Assembly (NCBI RefSeq): GCF_024213555.1
Contig: NZ_JANAVO010000001.1
Span: 3,286,001-3,350,000, forward strand
DNA length: 64,000 nucleotides
Origin: Allokutzneria sp. A3M-2-11 16
GTDB taxonomy: Bacteria; Actinomycetota; Actinomycetes; Mycobacteriales; Pseudonocardiaceae
Direction: 5' to 3'
Shown piece after piece: positions 1 to 27,300 of this stretch. The first letter of the stretch is position 1. Every line of letters starts with the position of its first letter. Both the position numbers and the translations under genes were made by a program. The notes under the pieces are model-generated. The model made no database searches. It was not told the origin of the DNA and saw only the letters and a list, made by a program, of their open reading frames with translations.

Positions 1-2
1 AG

Positions 3-383
3 CGGTGGGACGACTTCTGGGCGGCGCTGACCTCGGCGATCGACAGCGATCTGGACGACCGGCTCACCCGCGAGGAGTTCGTCGGCGGGATGAGGCAGCT
101 CAGCGTGGGGGAGGCCGCCGACTTCGACGCGGTGTTCCGCCCGCTCGTCGAGGCGATCTTCACCCTGATGGACTCGGACAGCAGCGGCGTGGTCACCGAC
201 GAGGAGTTCCGCCAGTTCCAGGCCGGGATCGGCAACGCGGACCAGGCCGACGCGGCGCTGGCGAAGATCGACCGGGACGGCGACGGGGTCCTCACGCTCG
301 ACGAGATGACCGCCGATATCCGCGAGTACCTGACCAGTGACGACCCGGAGAACTCCAACAACTGGTTCCTCGGCGAGGTCTAA
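3..383 (+). CDS. EF-hand calcium-binding protein, 5' end outside window
   Basis: This is the C-terminal part of an EF-hand protein; the reading frame is open at the window edge, so the start is not visible. Three EF-hand loops can be read. The first begins DSDLDDRLTREE (about nt 45-80). The second is DSDSSGVVTDEE (about nt 174-209). The third is DRDGDGVLTLDE (about nt 270-305). Acidic residues sit at positions 1, 3, 5 and 12, except position 5 of loop 2, which is Ser. Proteins of this calerythrin-like type in actinomycetes are cytosolic Ca2+ buffers or sensors. The TAA stop at 381-383 overlaps the stop of the oppositely oriented sugar dehydratase gene (380-382), so the two genes converge with no intergenic space. 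No link to the polyketide cluster is apparent, and this gene probably marks the cluster's left border. Confidence 0.85.
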   Translation, partial: RWDDFWAALTSAIDSDLDDRLTREEFVGGMRQLSVGEAADFDAVFRPLVEAIFTLMDSDSSGVVTDEEFRQFQAGIGNADQADAALAKIDRDGDGVLTLDEMTADIREYLTSDDPENSNNWFLGEV

Positions 384-1843
384 CCGGCGGTGCGGGTGCC
401 GAAGAGGGAGTGCATGCACGCCACCAGGCTGCGGGCCTGCACGTTGACGTAGTGGCTGTGCCGCAACAGTCCTACCAGCTGGTGCAGCGGGAGCCAGCGG
501 TGGTCAGGGTGGTCGTCCAGGTCCACGTCCTCTTCGGTCTCCACCACCAGGTACCGGGTCCTGGCGTGGTAGAAGCGACCGCCTTCCTCGGAAAGCATTG
601 TGTCGTAACGGATCTGCTCCGGTGGCGCGGTGCGCAGCGTGTCGAGGAACGGCAACCGGTCGCTCGGCGGCATGTGCATGTAGTTGTCCACGGTGCACTG
701 CACGGTCGGGGCCAGCTCCACCACGTCCAGGTAGCCGGGCTCGACGCGGGCGTGCACCAGGGCGTGCAGGACGCCGCCGAACTGCTTGACCAGGAAGGCG
801 GAGAGCCCGTCCCCGCTGGGCTCCAGCATCGGCTGGGACCACTGCAGCACCTCGCGCCCGCCCGCGCGCACGTCCACGCCGATCACGTTGAAGAAGCGGC
901 CGGTCACGTGCGAGATGCCCGCGTCGGTGTGCTTCCACTGGTCGATTCCCTTGAGGGGAACGCGGTTCGCGGTGATGTCGTGCCGGGTGCGGGCGCCGGT
1001 GATCCAGCTGAGGATCTCGTCGGTGGTGTGCACCGCGCCCTCGCTCTCCGTGCAGGAGCGCATGATCGACGTGGTGAAGGCGTCGCGCTCGGCAGCGGGG
1101 AGCAGCGTCGCGAGGTCGGTGCCGGAGAACGGCAGGCAGGACAGCACGGTGCGCGCGTCCATGTTCACCAGGTCGTCCTCGCCGAGCAGCTGGTGCAGCT
1201 GACCCAGCGTCAGCCAGCAGAAGTCCTCCAGCAGCTCGACGTCCTCGGTGACCTCGACGACCATGTTGCGGTTGCGCTTCTGGAAGAACCAGGAGCCCTG
1301 CTCGGACTGGAGCACGTCCGCGATCACCTTGTGCCGCTTGGTGTCCATGAAGTAGTCGAGGTAGGGGACCGGCTTTCCCTTGTGCACCCGGGTGTAGTTG
1401 CTGCGGGTCGCCTGCACGGTGGGCGAGAGCTGGACGCCGTTGCAGTTGCCGGGCTCCACCTTGCCCTGCATCAGGCAGTGCAGGACACCGTCGAACTCCT
1501 TGACGACGATGCCCAGGATGCCGATCTCCGGCTGGTTGATGATCGGCTGCGCCCAGTGCTCCACCCAGTGCCCCGGCCTGCTGATCTCCAGGCCCTCCAC
1601 CACGAAGAACTTCCCGCTGGCGTGGCCGATGTTGCCGGTGACCGGGTCGGCGGACCAGTTCGCCAGGCGGTCCAGCGGGACGCGGTCCACCTCGGTGTAG
1701 TTGCGGGTCCCGCAGTCCTCGAACCACGTGCGGAAGTCGGCGAGGGAGGTGCGGCCGTCGACGGTCAGCGCGGACTCGGCGATCCGCAGCGCGATGGTGG
1801 CGTCCGCGGTTCGCAGTGGCACGTGGGTCGAAGTCTCGGTCAC
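380..1843 (-). CDS. TDP-4-keto-6-deoxyglucose 2,3-dehydratase
   Basis: The 487-residue product matches the NDP-hexose 2,3-dehydratase family (TylX3, SpnO, EvaA type), which removes the C2 hydroxyl of TDP-4-keto-6-deoxyglucose, the committed step to 2-deoxysugars. The protein is an internal duplication typical of the family. Each half carries a block with RVPL, a W/H-rich stretch, SGKFF or TGRFF, QP, FDGVLH or FGGVLH, and VEPG then L(S/A)PTVQ. A longer frame exists, but I chose the GTG at 1843 because GAAGGA lies 7 nt upstream and the encoded MTETSTHVPLR is a sensible N-terminus. It is the last gene of a minus-strand sugar operon. In an elaiophylin-type pathway it would serve 2-deoxy-L-fucose synthesis. 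The family assignment is firm; the exact sugar is inferred. Confidence 0.92.
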   Translation of the reverse strand: MTETSTHVPLRTADATIALRIAESALTVDGRTSLADFRTWFEDCGTRNYTEVDRVPLDRLANWSADPVTGNIGHASGKFFVVEGLEISRPGHWVEHWAQPIINQPEIGILGIVVKEFDGVLHCLMQGKVEPGNCNGVQLSPTVQATRSNYTRVHKGKPVPYLDYFMDTKRHKVIADVLQSEQGSWFFQKRNRNMVVEVTEDVELLEDFCWLTLGQLHQLLGEDDLVNMDARTVLSCLPFSGTDLATLLPAAERDAFTTSIMRSCTESEGAVHTTDEILSWITGARTRHDITANRVPLKGIDQWKHTDAGISHVTGRFFNVIGVDVRAGGREVLQWSQPMLEPSGDGLSAFLVKQFGGVLHALVHARVEPGYLDVVELAPTVQCTVDNYMHMPPSDRLPFLDTLRTAPPEQIRYDTMLSEEGGRFYHARTRYLVVETEEDVDLDDHPDHRWLPLHQLVGLLRHSHYVNVQARSLVACMHSLFGTRTAG

Positions 1844-1988
1844 GGGATAGTCCTTCGTCCGCTGGCGATCACGTGGAATAGCACCGTTATCCGTAAGCCA
1901 ATTTCGTGGCCCCACCTTATGGTGAATTCATATATGGGCGAGCGCGGGCCGCGAAGAATAGGGGTGGGGTTAGGGGGCGTGAAAGTGA

Positions 1989-2930
1989 TCAAACGGATAC
2001 GGGCAGTGCGCCCAGCATCGCCCGCACGGACTCCGCCACCGGTACAGCCGCGGTCCAGCCGAGCAGCTCGCGCGCCTTGGCGGTGGACGCCAGGGTCCAG
2101 TCCCCGCCCTTGCTGGTGACGGCCGTGCCCAGCTCGCGCACGGCGCCCGCGTCCAGCCCCGCCGCGTCGACCAGCGCGTACACCAGTTCGCGGAGGCCGA
2201 TCGCGGTGCCGCGGCCGATGTTGATCACTTCGCCGACCACCCCGGAGTGGGCGGCGCGCAGCACCGCGGCGGCGGCGTCGCGGGCGTCGACGTAGTCCCG
2301 TTGCGCCTCCGCGATGCTCAACTCAAGCTGCTGACCAGCGGAAACCGTGCGCAGCCTGGTGGCGAGCGCGCCGAGGAAGCTGGCCGGGGAGGGATGCGGG
2401 CCGAAGACGTTCACCAGCCGCAGGACCACGCCGTCGACGTCCCCGGCGGCCGTGGCGCGCAGCACCGCCTCCGAGCCAGCCAGCTTCGTCCTCGCGTACA
2501 TCGTCCGCGGCGCGGGCACGACGGTCTCGTCGATCACCGTGCCGTGCGCGACCGGGCCGTACTCGTGGATCGTGCCCACGTGCACCAGGCGTGGCCGCTG
2601 CGGGACCTCGGCCACCGCCTCCACCAGGCGTTCGACCAGGTCGACGTGGGAATAGGTCATCTCCCGCTCGGTGCTGCCCCAGCCGCCGGTGGCGTTGACG
2701 ACCACCTGCGCCCGCTCCGCGGTGAGCATCTCGGCCAGGCGTGGCACGTCCGCGCCGCCCACGTCCAGCGACCGGTAGCGGTAGCCGGCGATCTGCGGAG
2801 CGAACCGCCTGGCCACCGCGATCACCTCGTAGTCGGCGTCGGCGAAGGCCGCGCAGACCTGCCTGCCGACGCAGCCCGTCGCGCCGAGCACCGCCACGCG
2901 GGGGCGGGCGAATCGGTCGGTGATGGTCAT
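1989..2930 (-). CDS. NDP-hexose 4-ketoreductase (extended SDR)
   Basis: This is a 313-residue NAD(P)-dependent epimerase/dehydratase-fold protein. It has an N-terminal Rossmann motif GATGCVG, an ATGGWG segment in the NATG position and the catalytic pair in YARTK (Tyr and Lys four apart). This subfamily reduces the C4 ketone of TDP-4-keto-deoxyhexoses as a late step of deoxysugar formation. A TTG four codons upstream keeps the frame open, but the ATG at 2930 gives the usual start, MTITDRFARPRVAVLGATG. No strong ribosome site is visible. The gene lies between the 2,3-dehydratase (145 nt downstream) and the RmlC-type gene, separated from the latter by a repeat-filled spacer. In a 2-deoxy-L-fucose pathway it would set the C4 stereocentre. 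The direction of reduction cannot be read from sequence. Confidence 0.85.
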   Translation of the reverse strand: MTITDRFARPRVAVLGATGCVGRQVCAAFADADYEVIAVARRFAPQIAGYRYRSLDVGGADVPRLAEMLTAERAQVVVNATGGWGSTEREMTYSHVDLVERLVEAVAEVPQRPRLVHVGTIHEYGPVAHGTVIDETVVPAPRTMYARTKLAGSEAVLRATAAGDVDGVVLRLVNVFGPHPSPASFLGALATRLRTVSAGQQLELSIAEAQRDYVDARDAAAAVLRAAHSGVVGEVINIGRGTAIGLRELVYALVDAAGLDAGAVRELGTAVTSKGGDWTLASTAKARELLGWTAAVPVAESVRAMLGALPVSV

Positions 2931-3012
2931 GGGCTGACGCAATCACGGCCCACACCGCCCGACAACCCCTAACGTGCAGGTCAGGGGCTGTCCGCCCGCT
3001 CCGGAGTCCGCC

Positions 3013-3201
3013 GGTCTTCAAGTACGCCGAACCCCCGCAGCGACGGTCGCCAACCACGCTGAACCCACTCGGTTCGCGCGCGGGGTTCGGCAGTCTTCAA
3101 GTACGGCGAACCCCCGCGCGGACGGTCGCTAACGGCTGCAGACCATGGGGTTTGGGGCGGTTTGAGACCGTGGGGGGTGGGGTTCGTAGGACTTGAAGAC
3201 C
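3013..3201. repeat. TCTTCAAGTAC palindromic element, copy 1 (full plus half copy)
   Basis: This spacer is filled by one and a half copies of a dispersed palindromic element. A lone left half starts GGTCTTCAAGTAC at 3013-3025 and runs to about 3060. A full copy follows: the left end AGTCTTCAAGTAC is at 3092-3104, and the right end GACTTGAAGACC, inverted, finishes at 3201. Inside are GAACCCCCG and ACGGTCGCTAAC on the left and GGGGTGGGGTTCG on the right. The element begins 8 nt past the rmlC-type stop, so it may act as a terminator or transcript-end structure as well as a repeat. Related copies are at 46041-46163, 50912-51031 and 56691-56798. Confidence 0.8.
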
Positions 3202-3209
3202 GTGGGACC

Positions 3210-3791
3210 TCAGGGGGTGAGGCAGTCGGAGTACTGCGGCAGCAGCCCCTGGGTCTCCGCCTCCTTGAAGCTCGGCGCGGCGGTGTCGCGGTCGGAGAGC
3301 AGGTAGTCCACACCCTTCGGCCACGGCAGCGCGAGGTCGGCGTCGAGCGGGTTGATCGACAGCTCGTTCGCCGGGTTGTAGAAGCTGGTGACCACGTACG
3401 ACATCACCGTGTTGTCTTCAAGTGCGACGAACGCGTGCCCGACGCCGACCGGGAAGTACATGGCGCGGAAGGACACGTCGTCCATCTCCACCACGTCCCA
3501 CTCGCCGAAGGTCGGAGAGCCCAACCGCAGGTCGACGACCACGTCCAGGGCCTTGCCGCGCGCGCAGTAGACGTACTTCGCCTGACCGGGGGGCGTCCTG
3601 GTGAAGTGGATGCCGCGCACGACGCCCTTCGCCGACCGGTTGTGGTTGGTCTGCGCCACCGTGTGCTTGTGCCCGACGGCCGCCTCGAATGCCGGCTCCT
3701 GGAACGGGGAAACGAAGACGCCACGGCTGTCGGGGTAGACCGTCGGGCTGAACTCGAATGCGCCCTTGACGGCCAGCTCACGTGTTTGCAT
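3210..3791 (-). CDS. dTDP-4-keto-6-deoxyhexose 3,5- or 5-epimerase (RmlC type)
   Basis: This cupin-fold sugar epimerase of about 193 residues acts on TDP-4-keto-6-deoxy sugars to convert D- to L-series intermediates. Family hallmarks seen are SRGVF, the catalytic-His segment RGIHF, QAKYVYC, DLR, the FxVGVGHAFV core strand and the Tyr-rich segment near FYNP. The frame allows an ATG at 3806 (MYSAAM...), but homologous proteins begin like MQTRELAV, so I place the start at 3791; neither start has a clear ribosome site. It is the third gene of the minus-strand sugar operon, 54 nt after the RmlB gene. In context it is expected to give the L-configured 2-deoxyfucose precursor. Sequence alone does not separate a 3,5-epimerase from a C5-only epimerase. 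Confidence 0.9.
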   Translation of the reverse strand: MQTRELAVKGAFEFSPTVYPDSRGVFVSPFQEPAFEAAVGHKHTVAQTNHNRSAKGVVRGIHFTRTPPGQAKYVYCARGKALDVVVDLRLGSPTFGEWDVVEMDDVSFRAMYFPVGVGHAFVALEDNTVMSYVVTSFYNPANELSINPLDADLALPWPKGVDYLLSDRDTAAPSFKEAETQGLLPQYSDCLTP

Positions 3792-3845
3792 GGCAGCAGA
3801 ATACATATTCCGGACCAGCCGGAAAACGCGACAAGAAACGCATTC

Positions 3846-4838
3846 TCAGCTCGCTGGCAGGGCCGCGCTGTCCCGGAGCGGGGCCCACCAGGCGCGGTTG
3901 TCCCGGTACCAGGCGGCCGTCTCGGCGATGCCGGTGGCGAAGTCCTTCAGCGGCGCGTAGCCCAGTTCACGCGCGGCTTTGCCGATGTCCACGGAGTACC
4001 GCAGGTCGTGGCCCTTGCGGTCGGGGACGTGGCGCACCATCGACCAGTCCGCGCCCATCAGCTCCAGCAACGTCCCGGTCAGCTCGCGGTTGCTCAGTTC
4101 CGTTCCGCCGCCGAGGTTGTAGACCTCGCCGGGGCGCCCGCGCTCGGCGACCAGGGCGATGCCCCGGCAGTGGTCGTCGACGTGCAGCCAGTCGCGGACG
4201 TTGCGGCCGTCCCCGTAGAGCGGAACCTTGATGCCCTCCAACAGGTTCGTGACGAACAGCGGGATGACCTTCTCCGGGAACTGGTACGGCCCGTAGTTGT
4301 TGGAGCAGCGCGTGATGCACGTGTGCATGCCGTGCGTGCGGTGGTAGGACCGGACGAGCAGGTCCGAGGACGCCTTCGACGCGGAGTACGGCGAGTTCGG
4401 CAGCAGCGGGTGCTCCTCCGGCCACGAGCCGCTCGCGATCGAGCCGTAGACCTCGTCGGTGGACACGTGCACGAACTTGCCGACCGCCGCCTCCAGTGCG
4501 CTCTGCAACAGGGTCTGCGTGCCGAGGACGTTGGTGCGGATGAACTCCGCCGAGCCGGTGATGGATCTGTCCACATGGGACTCGGCGGCGAAGTGCACGA
4601 CCAGGTCCACCCCGGCCATCAGCGAGCGCACCAGCTCGGCGTCGCAGATGTCGCCGCGCACGAAGCGCAGTTCGGACCGGTCGGCGATCGGCCCGAGGTT
4701 GGCCAGGTTCCCCGCGTAGGTCAGCTTGTCCAGCACGACGACCTCGGCGCCGGAGAGCGCGGTGTAGCGGCCGGTGAGCAGTTCTCGGACGAAGTGCGAG
4801 CCGATGAAACCCGCCCCACCGGTGACCAGGATGCGCAC
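3846..4838 (-). CDS. rfbB: dTDP-glucose 4,6-dehydratase
   Basis: This 330-residue RmlB-family enzyme converts dTDP-glucose to dTDP-4-keto-6-deoxyglucose. The N-terminus has the NAD-binding motif GGAGFIG. The catalytic acid/base segment STDEVYG and the YSASK Tyr-Lys pair are intact, as is RCSNNYGPYQFPEK of the substrate pocket. The start is a GTG at 4838 with AGGAAGG about 8 nt upstream. Only 13 nt separate it from the preceding rfbA stop at 4852, so the ribosome site lies at the end of rfbA and the two genes are almost certainly co-transcribed and probably translationally coupled. It supplies the common intermediate for all later sugar genes in the operon. Confidence 0.96.
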   Translation of the reverse strand: MRILVTGGAGFIGSHFVRELLTGRYTALSGAEVVVLDKLTYAGNLANLGPIADRSELRFVRGDICDAELVRSLMAGVDLVVHFAAESHVDRSITGSAEFIRTNVLGTQTLLQSALEAAVGKFVHVSTDEVYGSIASGSWPEEHPLLPNSPYSASKASSDLLVRSYHRTHGMHTCITRCSNNYGPYQFPEKVIPLFVTNLLEGIKVPLYGDGRNVRDWLHVDDHCRGIALVAERGRPGEVYNLGGGTELSNRELTGTLLELMGADWSMVRHVPDRKGHDLRYSVDIGKAARELGYAPLKDFATGIAETAAWYRDNRAWWAPLRDSAALPAS

Positions 4839-4851
4839 GCTGCGAACCTTC

Positions 4852-5727
4852 CTAGGAACGGAATTCTCTTGCCACGTCCATGATGTAGCGGCCGTAGCCG
4901 GTCTTGGCGAGCTTCTCGCCCAGCGCGTGGCACGCGTCGGCGTCGATGAACCCCATGCGCAGCGCGATCTCCTCCAGGCACGCGATGCGCACGCCCTGCC
5001 GGTTCTCCAGCGTGGCCAGGTACTGGCCCGCCTGGAGCAGCGAGTCGTGGGTGCCGGTGTCCAGCCACGCGAACCCGCGGCCGAGGTCGATCAGCCGGGC
5101 GTCGCCGCGCTCCAGGTAGACCCGGTTCACGTCGGTGATCTCCAGCTCGCCGCGCGCGGAGGGCCGGATGTTCTTGGCGATGTCCACCACGTCGTTGTCG
5201 TAGAAGTACAACCCGGTGATCGCGCGGTTGGAGCGCGGGTTCTCCGGCTTCTCCTCGATGGAGATCAGCCTGCCCTCGGAGTCGGTCTCGCCGACGCCGT
5301 AGCGGTGCGGGTCGTGCACCGGGTAGCCGAAGAGCACGCAGCCCTTCACGTCCTGCGCGGTGACTTCGAGGATCTCGGAGAACCGCTGGCCGTGGAAGAT
5401 GTTGTCGCCGAGGATCAGCGCGGCCGTGTCGTCGCCGACGTGGTCGGCGCCGATGACGAACGCGTCGGCCAGCCCGCGCGGCTCGGCCTGCTCGGCGTAG
5501 GTGATGTTCAGCCCGAGCTGCCCGCCGTCGCCGAGCAGCCGCTGGAACAGCGGCAGGTCCTGCGGCGTGGAGATCAGCAGGATGTCCCGGATACCGGAAA
5601 GCATCAGCACCGACAGCGGGTAGTAGACCATCGGCTTGTCGTAGACCGGCAACAGCTGTTTGGACACCGACAGCGTCACCGGGTGCAACCGGGTTCCCGA
5701 CCCGCCTGCCAGCACGATTCCCTTCAC
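4852..5727 (-). CDS. rfbA: Glucose-1-phosphate thymidylyltransferase
   Basis: RmlA makes dTDP-glucose from glucose-1-phosphate and dTTP, the first step of deoxysugar synthesis. The nucleotidyltransferase signature GGSGTRLHP is at residues 7-15, followed by [26 protein letters not shown] and YFYDNDVV are also present. The 291-residue length is standard for the family. An upstream extension exists in frame, but the GTG at 5727 has GGGAGGAG 6-8 nt before it and starts the conserved KGIVLAGG strand. This is the first gene of the leftward sugar operon and is divergent from the first PKS gene across 554 nt, so the two halves of the cluster may share a control region. Confidence 0.96.
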   Translation of the reverse strand: MKGIVLAGGSGTRLHPVTLSVSKQLLPVYDKPMVYYPLSVLMLSGIRDILLISTPQDLPLFQRLLGDGGQLGLNITYAEQAEPRGLADAFVIGADHVGDDTAALILGDNIFHGQRFSEILEVTAQDVKGCVLFGYPVHDPHRYGVGETDSEGRLISIEEKPENPRSNRAITGLYFYDNDVVDIAKNIRPSARGELEITDVNRVYLERGDARLIDLGRGFAWLDTGTHDSLLQAGQYLATLENRQGVRIACLEEIALRMGFIDADACHALGEKLAKTGYGRYIMDVAREFRS

Positions 5728-6281
5728 GCCTGGCTCCTCCCGGGACCGGCTGCCCGTCAGTGCGGCCCCGGTCGCCAAGCTATGTCGCCCCCGTGCGCCC
5801 GAGCCAGGGCCATCCAGGAATTAAGGGGCCGCCTCCGGAAGGGTCAGGGGTGGGTACTTGACCTGATTTTTCAGCTCGGGACGGGTGTGGTGGCGCATTT
5901 TTCCGCCCCTGTGAAGTCGCAAAACACCTGTTTCGGAGGGTCTGAATCGTCGTATCCCGGAGCATTTCAAAGGGGGGTTCGGATTACTCCGAACGGCGGC
6001 TTGCCAGACCCGTGGGCGTCCACCGTCCGGTCGATCGCCCTCAGAACCTTTTCCCTCGTCGGGGGCCATGTCGATCGCTCCCCAGGCGGAACGTTAGGGG
6101 TTGTTGCTAGGGGTGGGGCGGCAGTTAGTTTCGAACTCAACCGCGCGTGGACGCACAACCGTGCACAAGAACGACAGGGCGATCAGTTTTCTTGATACGG
6201 GTCTCGCTTTAGGGCGTAGGGCGGGACAACACCGAGGTTGTTCTCCTTCTCGATCAACCGAGTATGTGGGGACTAGGGGCG
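5728..6281. promoter_or_regulatory. Divergent promoter region between sugar operon and PKS operon
   Basis: No credible gene lies in these 554 nt; both the leftward sugar genes and the rightward PKS genes must be transcribed from here. A perfect dyad, GTTCGGA-TTAC-TCCGAAC, sits at 5977-5994 and is a candidate operator for a regulator. The tract 6080-6140 is AT-richer than its surroundings and may hold core promoter elements, but I could not assign convincing -35/-10 boxes. No regulatory gene is present in the cluster within this window. Confidence 0.55.
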
Positions 6282-19262
<12,981 letters not shown>

Positions 19263-19271
19263 GGAGCCGCT

Positions 19272-24050
<4,779 letters not shown>

Positions 24051-24065
24051 ATCGGATCGGTTTAC

Positions 24066-24116
24066 CCCGTTTCGTACTCATAGCGGCCCCAGACCCCGTT
24101 ATGAGTACGAAACGGG
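24066..24116. terminator. Long perfect hairpin downstream of module 3 gene
   Basis: A perfect 17-bp inverted repeat (CCCGTTTCGTACTCATA at 24066-24082 and its complement at 24100-24116) flanks a 17-nt loop, 15 nt after the module 3 stop. There is no U-run. In high-GC actinomycetes such a hairpin could still act as an intrinsic terminator or 3'-end stabiliser. It could also be a dispersed repeat, but only this copy is seen here. Confidence 0.6.
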
Positions 24117-24175
24117 ACCCCTCCAATCGCGTTTGCCCAGGTGGAGCGCCCGCCACGACAGGGCGCGGGAGTGTA

Positions 24176-24222
24176 CCCAATGTGGCATTTGTTTCGTCAG
24201 ACGTAACCAAAGCCGCATTGGG
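24176..24222. repeat. 47-nt imperfect palindrome before module 4 gene
   Basis: Two 23-nt arms around a central A match at 19 of 23 positions; the outer ends are CCCAATG and CATTGGG, and the centre is CGTC-A-GACG. It lies 133 nt upstream of the GTG of the module 4 PKS gene. Its size and symmetry suggest a structured repeat or operator. The rest of the 304-nt spacer (24051-24354) holds only the hairpin at 24066-24116 and no recognisable gene. Confidence 0.5.
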
Positions 24223-24354
24223 TTCATGAACGTGGCGGACCCCAGGCCACCCCTGAGTCCACCCCTCACTTGGTCCGTGTCTATAGCGGTGCGCGGGGGC
24301 GAACGGGTCGGATAAGGGGGCGGTCGAGAGGCCGGACGGAAGGAGCTGCGGGCT

Positions 24355-27300
24355 GTGGACAACAACGAGGCGAAGCTCCGCGACTACCTCAAGCGGGCCA
24401 CCACGGACCTGCGCGCGGTGAAGCGCCGGCTGCGGGAGGTCGAGGACCAGGCCACCGAGCCCATCGCCATCGTGGGCATGGCCTGCCGGTTCCCCGGCGG
24501 TGTGCGTGGTCCCGAGGACCTGTGGGCCGCCGTCGCCGAGGGCCGCGACCTGATGGGCCCGTTCCCGGGCGACCGCGGTTGGGACCTGGACGCCCTCTAC
24601 GACCCGACCGGCGAGCGCCGCAACAGCAGCTACGTCAACGAAGGCGCGTTCCTGGACGACGTCGCGCTCTTCGACGCCGGGTTCTTCGGCATCTCCCCGC
24701 GTGAAGCGCTCGCGATGGACCCGCAGCAGCGGCTGTTGCTGGAGACCGCGTGGGAGGGCTTCGAGCGCGCGGGCATCGACCCCGCTTCTCTCCGCGGCAG
24801 CCAGACCGGGGTCTACCTCGGCGCCACCGACCACGACTACGGCCGCGGCATGACCGAGCTGCCCGAAGAGCTCGAAGGCAACGTGATGATCGGCCGCTCC
24901 GGCGCGATCTCCTCCGGCCGCATCGCCTACTTCCTCGGCCTGCACGGGCCTGCCGTCACGATCGACACGATGTGCTCGTCCTCGCTGGTCGCGCTGCACC
25001 TGGCCTGCGAGGGGCTGCGCCGGGGCGACTGCTCGATGGCCGTTACGGGCGGCACCACCGTCTTGTCAACCCCAGAGGGGTACACCGAGTTCAGCCGTCA
25101 GGGCGCGCTGGCCAAGGACGGGCGCTGCAAGGCGTTCTCCGCCGCCGCCGACGGAACCGGCTGGGCGGAGGGCGTCGGCGTGCTCATCGTCGAGCGCCTG
25201 TCCGACGCGCGCCGCAACGGGCACAACGTCCTCGCGGTCGTGCGGGGCTCGGCGATCAACCAGGACGGCGCGTCCAACGGCTTGACCGCCCCCAACGGAA
25301 CCGCGCAGCGCAAGGTGATCCAGCAGGCGCTGGCCAACGCGCGGGTCTCCGCCGATGAGGTCGACACCGTTGAGGCGCACGGAACCGGCACCACGCTCGG
25401 CGACCCGATCGAGGCGCACGCGCTGCTCGCCACCTACGGCCAGAAGCGCGAAACCCCGCTGTGGCTGGGTTCCCTGAAGTCCAACCTCGGGCACGCAGCC
25501 GCGGCGGCCGGGGTCGCCGGTGTGATCAAGATGGTGCTGGCGTTGCAGAACGGCTTGCTGCCGAAGACTTTGCACGTCGACGAGCCCTCGCCGAAGATCG
25601 ATTGGTCGGCGGGCGCGGTGTCGCTGCTGACCGAAGCCCGCGAGTGGACCCGCAACGGCCACCCGCGCCGCGCCGGTGTCTCCGCGTTCGGTGCCAGTGG
25701 CACCAACGCGCACGTGATCCTCGAAGAGACCCCGGAGTTCGAGGAAGAGCCGGAAGTCCAGGAAGCCACGAAGGTCAGCACCGGTGCGCTGCCGTGGGTG
25801 ATCTCCGCGCGCACCGCTGACGCCCTCCGCGCCCAGGCCCGTCGTCTTCGATCCACTGTGGACGGATCGGTTCCGGACATCGGCTACTCGCTCGCGAAGA
25901 CGCGCTCCACCTTCGAGCACCGCGCCGTGATCATCGGGTCGGACCGCGAATCCATGTTGGCCGGGCTCGACGCGGTGGCGCTCGGCGAGGAGCGGGACGG
26001 TGTCGTCCGCGCGGTCTCCACCGACCTCGGCAAGTCCGTGTTCGTCTTCCCCGGCCAGGGCGCGCAGTGGGCGGGCATGGCGGTGGAACTGCTGGAGACC
26101 TCGCCGGTGTTCGCCGCGCGAATCCAGGAGTGCCACGACGCGCTTGCCCCGTTCACCGACTGGTCGCTGCTCGACGTTCTTCAGGGCACTGACACGAGTT
26201 GGTTGGAGCGGGTGGACATGGTCCAGCCCGCGTTGTGGGCGGTCATGGTCTCGCTCGCCTCGCTGTGGCGGGCCTCCGGCGTCGAGCCGTCTGCGGTGAT
26301 CGGCCACTCGCAGGGTGAGATCGCCGCCGCGGTCGTCGCCGGTGCACTGTCCATTGAGGACGGTGCGCGGGCGGTCGCGCTGCGCAGCAAGGCGATCCGC
26401 GCCATCGCCGGTCTGGGCGGCATGATGTCCGTCCAGCTGCCCCGTGCGCAGGCCCTGGTGTACGTGACCGACGGGCTGTCCCTCGCGGCGGTCAACGGCT
26501 CCGGCTCAGTGGTGATCTCCGGCGACAACGAAGCCCTCGACGCACTTCAGGCGAAGCTCGAAGGCGAGGAGGTCCGGGTCCGCCGGGTGCCCGTGGACTA
26601 CGCCTCGCACTCCGCGCACGTGGAGAAGATCCACGCCGAGCTGCTGGACGTGCTCGGTCCGATCGTGCCGAAGGCCAGCGAGATCCCGTTCTACTCCACG
26701 GTTCTCGGCGAGCAGATCGACACAACGACCGTCGATGCCGAGTACTGGTACCGGAACCTGCGGCAGACCGTCGAGCTGGAGAAGACCACGCGCCTGCTCA
26801 TCGAGCACGGCCACGACGTGTTCATCGAGGTCAGCCCGCACTCGGTGCTGTTGCCCGCGCTGGGGGAGACCCTGGACGCGTTCGGCCGCGACGGCGCGAC
26901 GGTCGGCTCGCTGCGCCGCGACCAGGGCGGCCTGGACCGCTTCCTCGCTTCGGTCGCCGAGCTGCACGCCCGCGGCGGAAACGTTGCCTGGACCTCGGTC
27001 TTCGCCGGGCTGGACGCGTCGGTGATCGACCTGCCGACCTACGCCTTCCAGCGGCGCCGCTACTGGCTCGAAGCACCGGAGAAACCGGTCGAGCAGGCCG
27101 TCACCGTGGATTCCGGGCTGGACAACGACTTCTGGCAGGCGATCGAGCAGGGCGACGTGGCAGCGCTGGCCAGCACGGTCGGCCTGGACACCGACCGGCC
27201 GTTGAGCGCGCTGCTCCCGGACCTCGCCGACTGGCGGGCGAAGCGCCGCGAGCAGTCCATCGTGGACTCCTGGCGCTACCGGGTGGACTGGGCGCCGATC

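Noticed and set aside
3162-4883. Plus-strand 573-codon open frame across the epimerase and dehydratase genes
   Set aside because: It is the complement of two well-identified minus-strand enzymes and has no domain signature.
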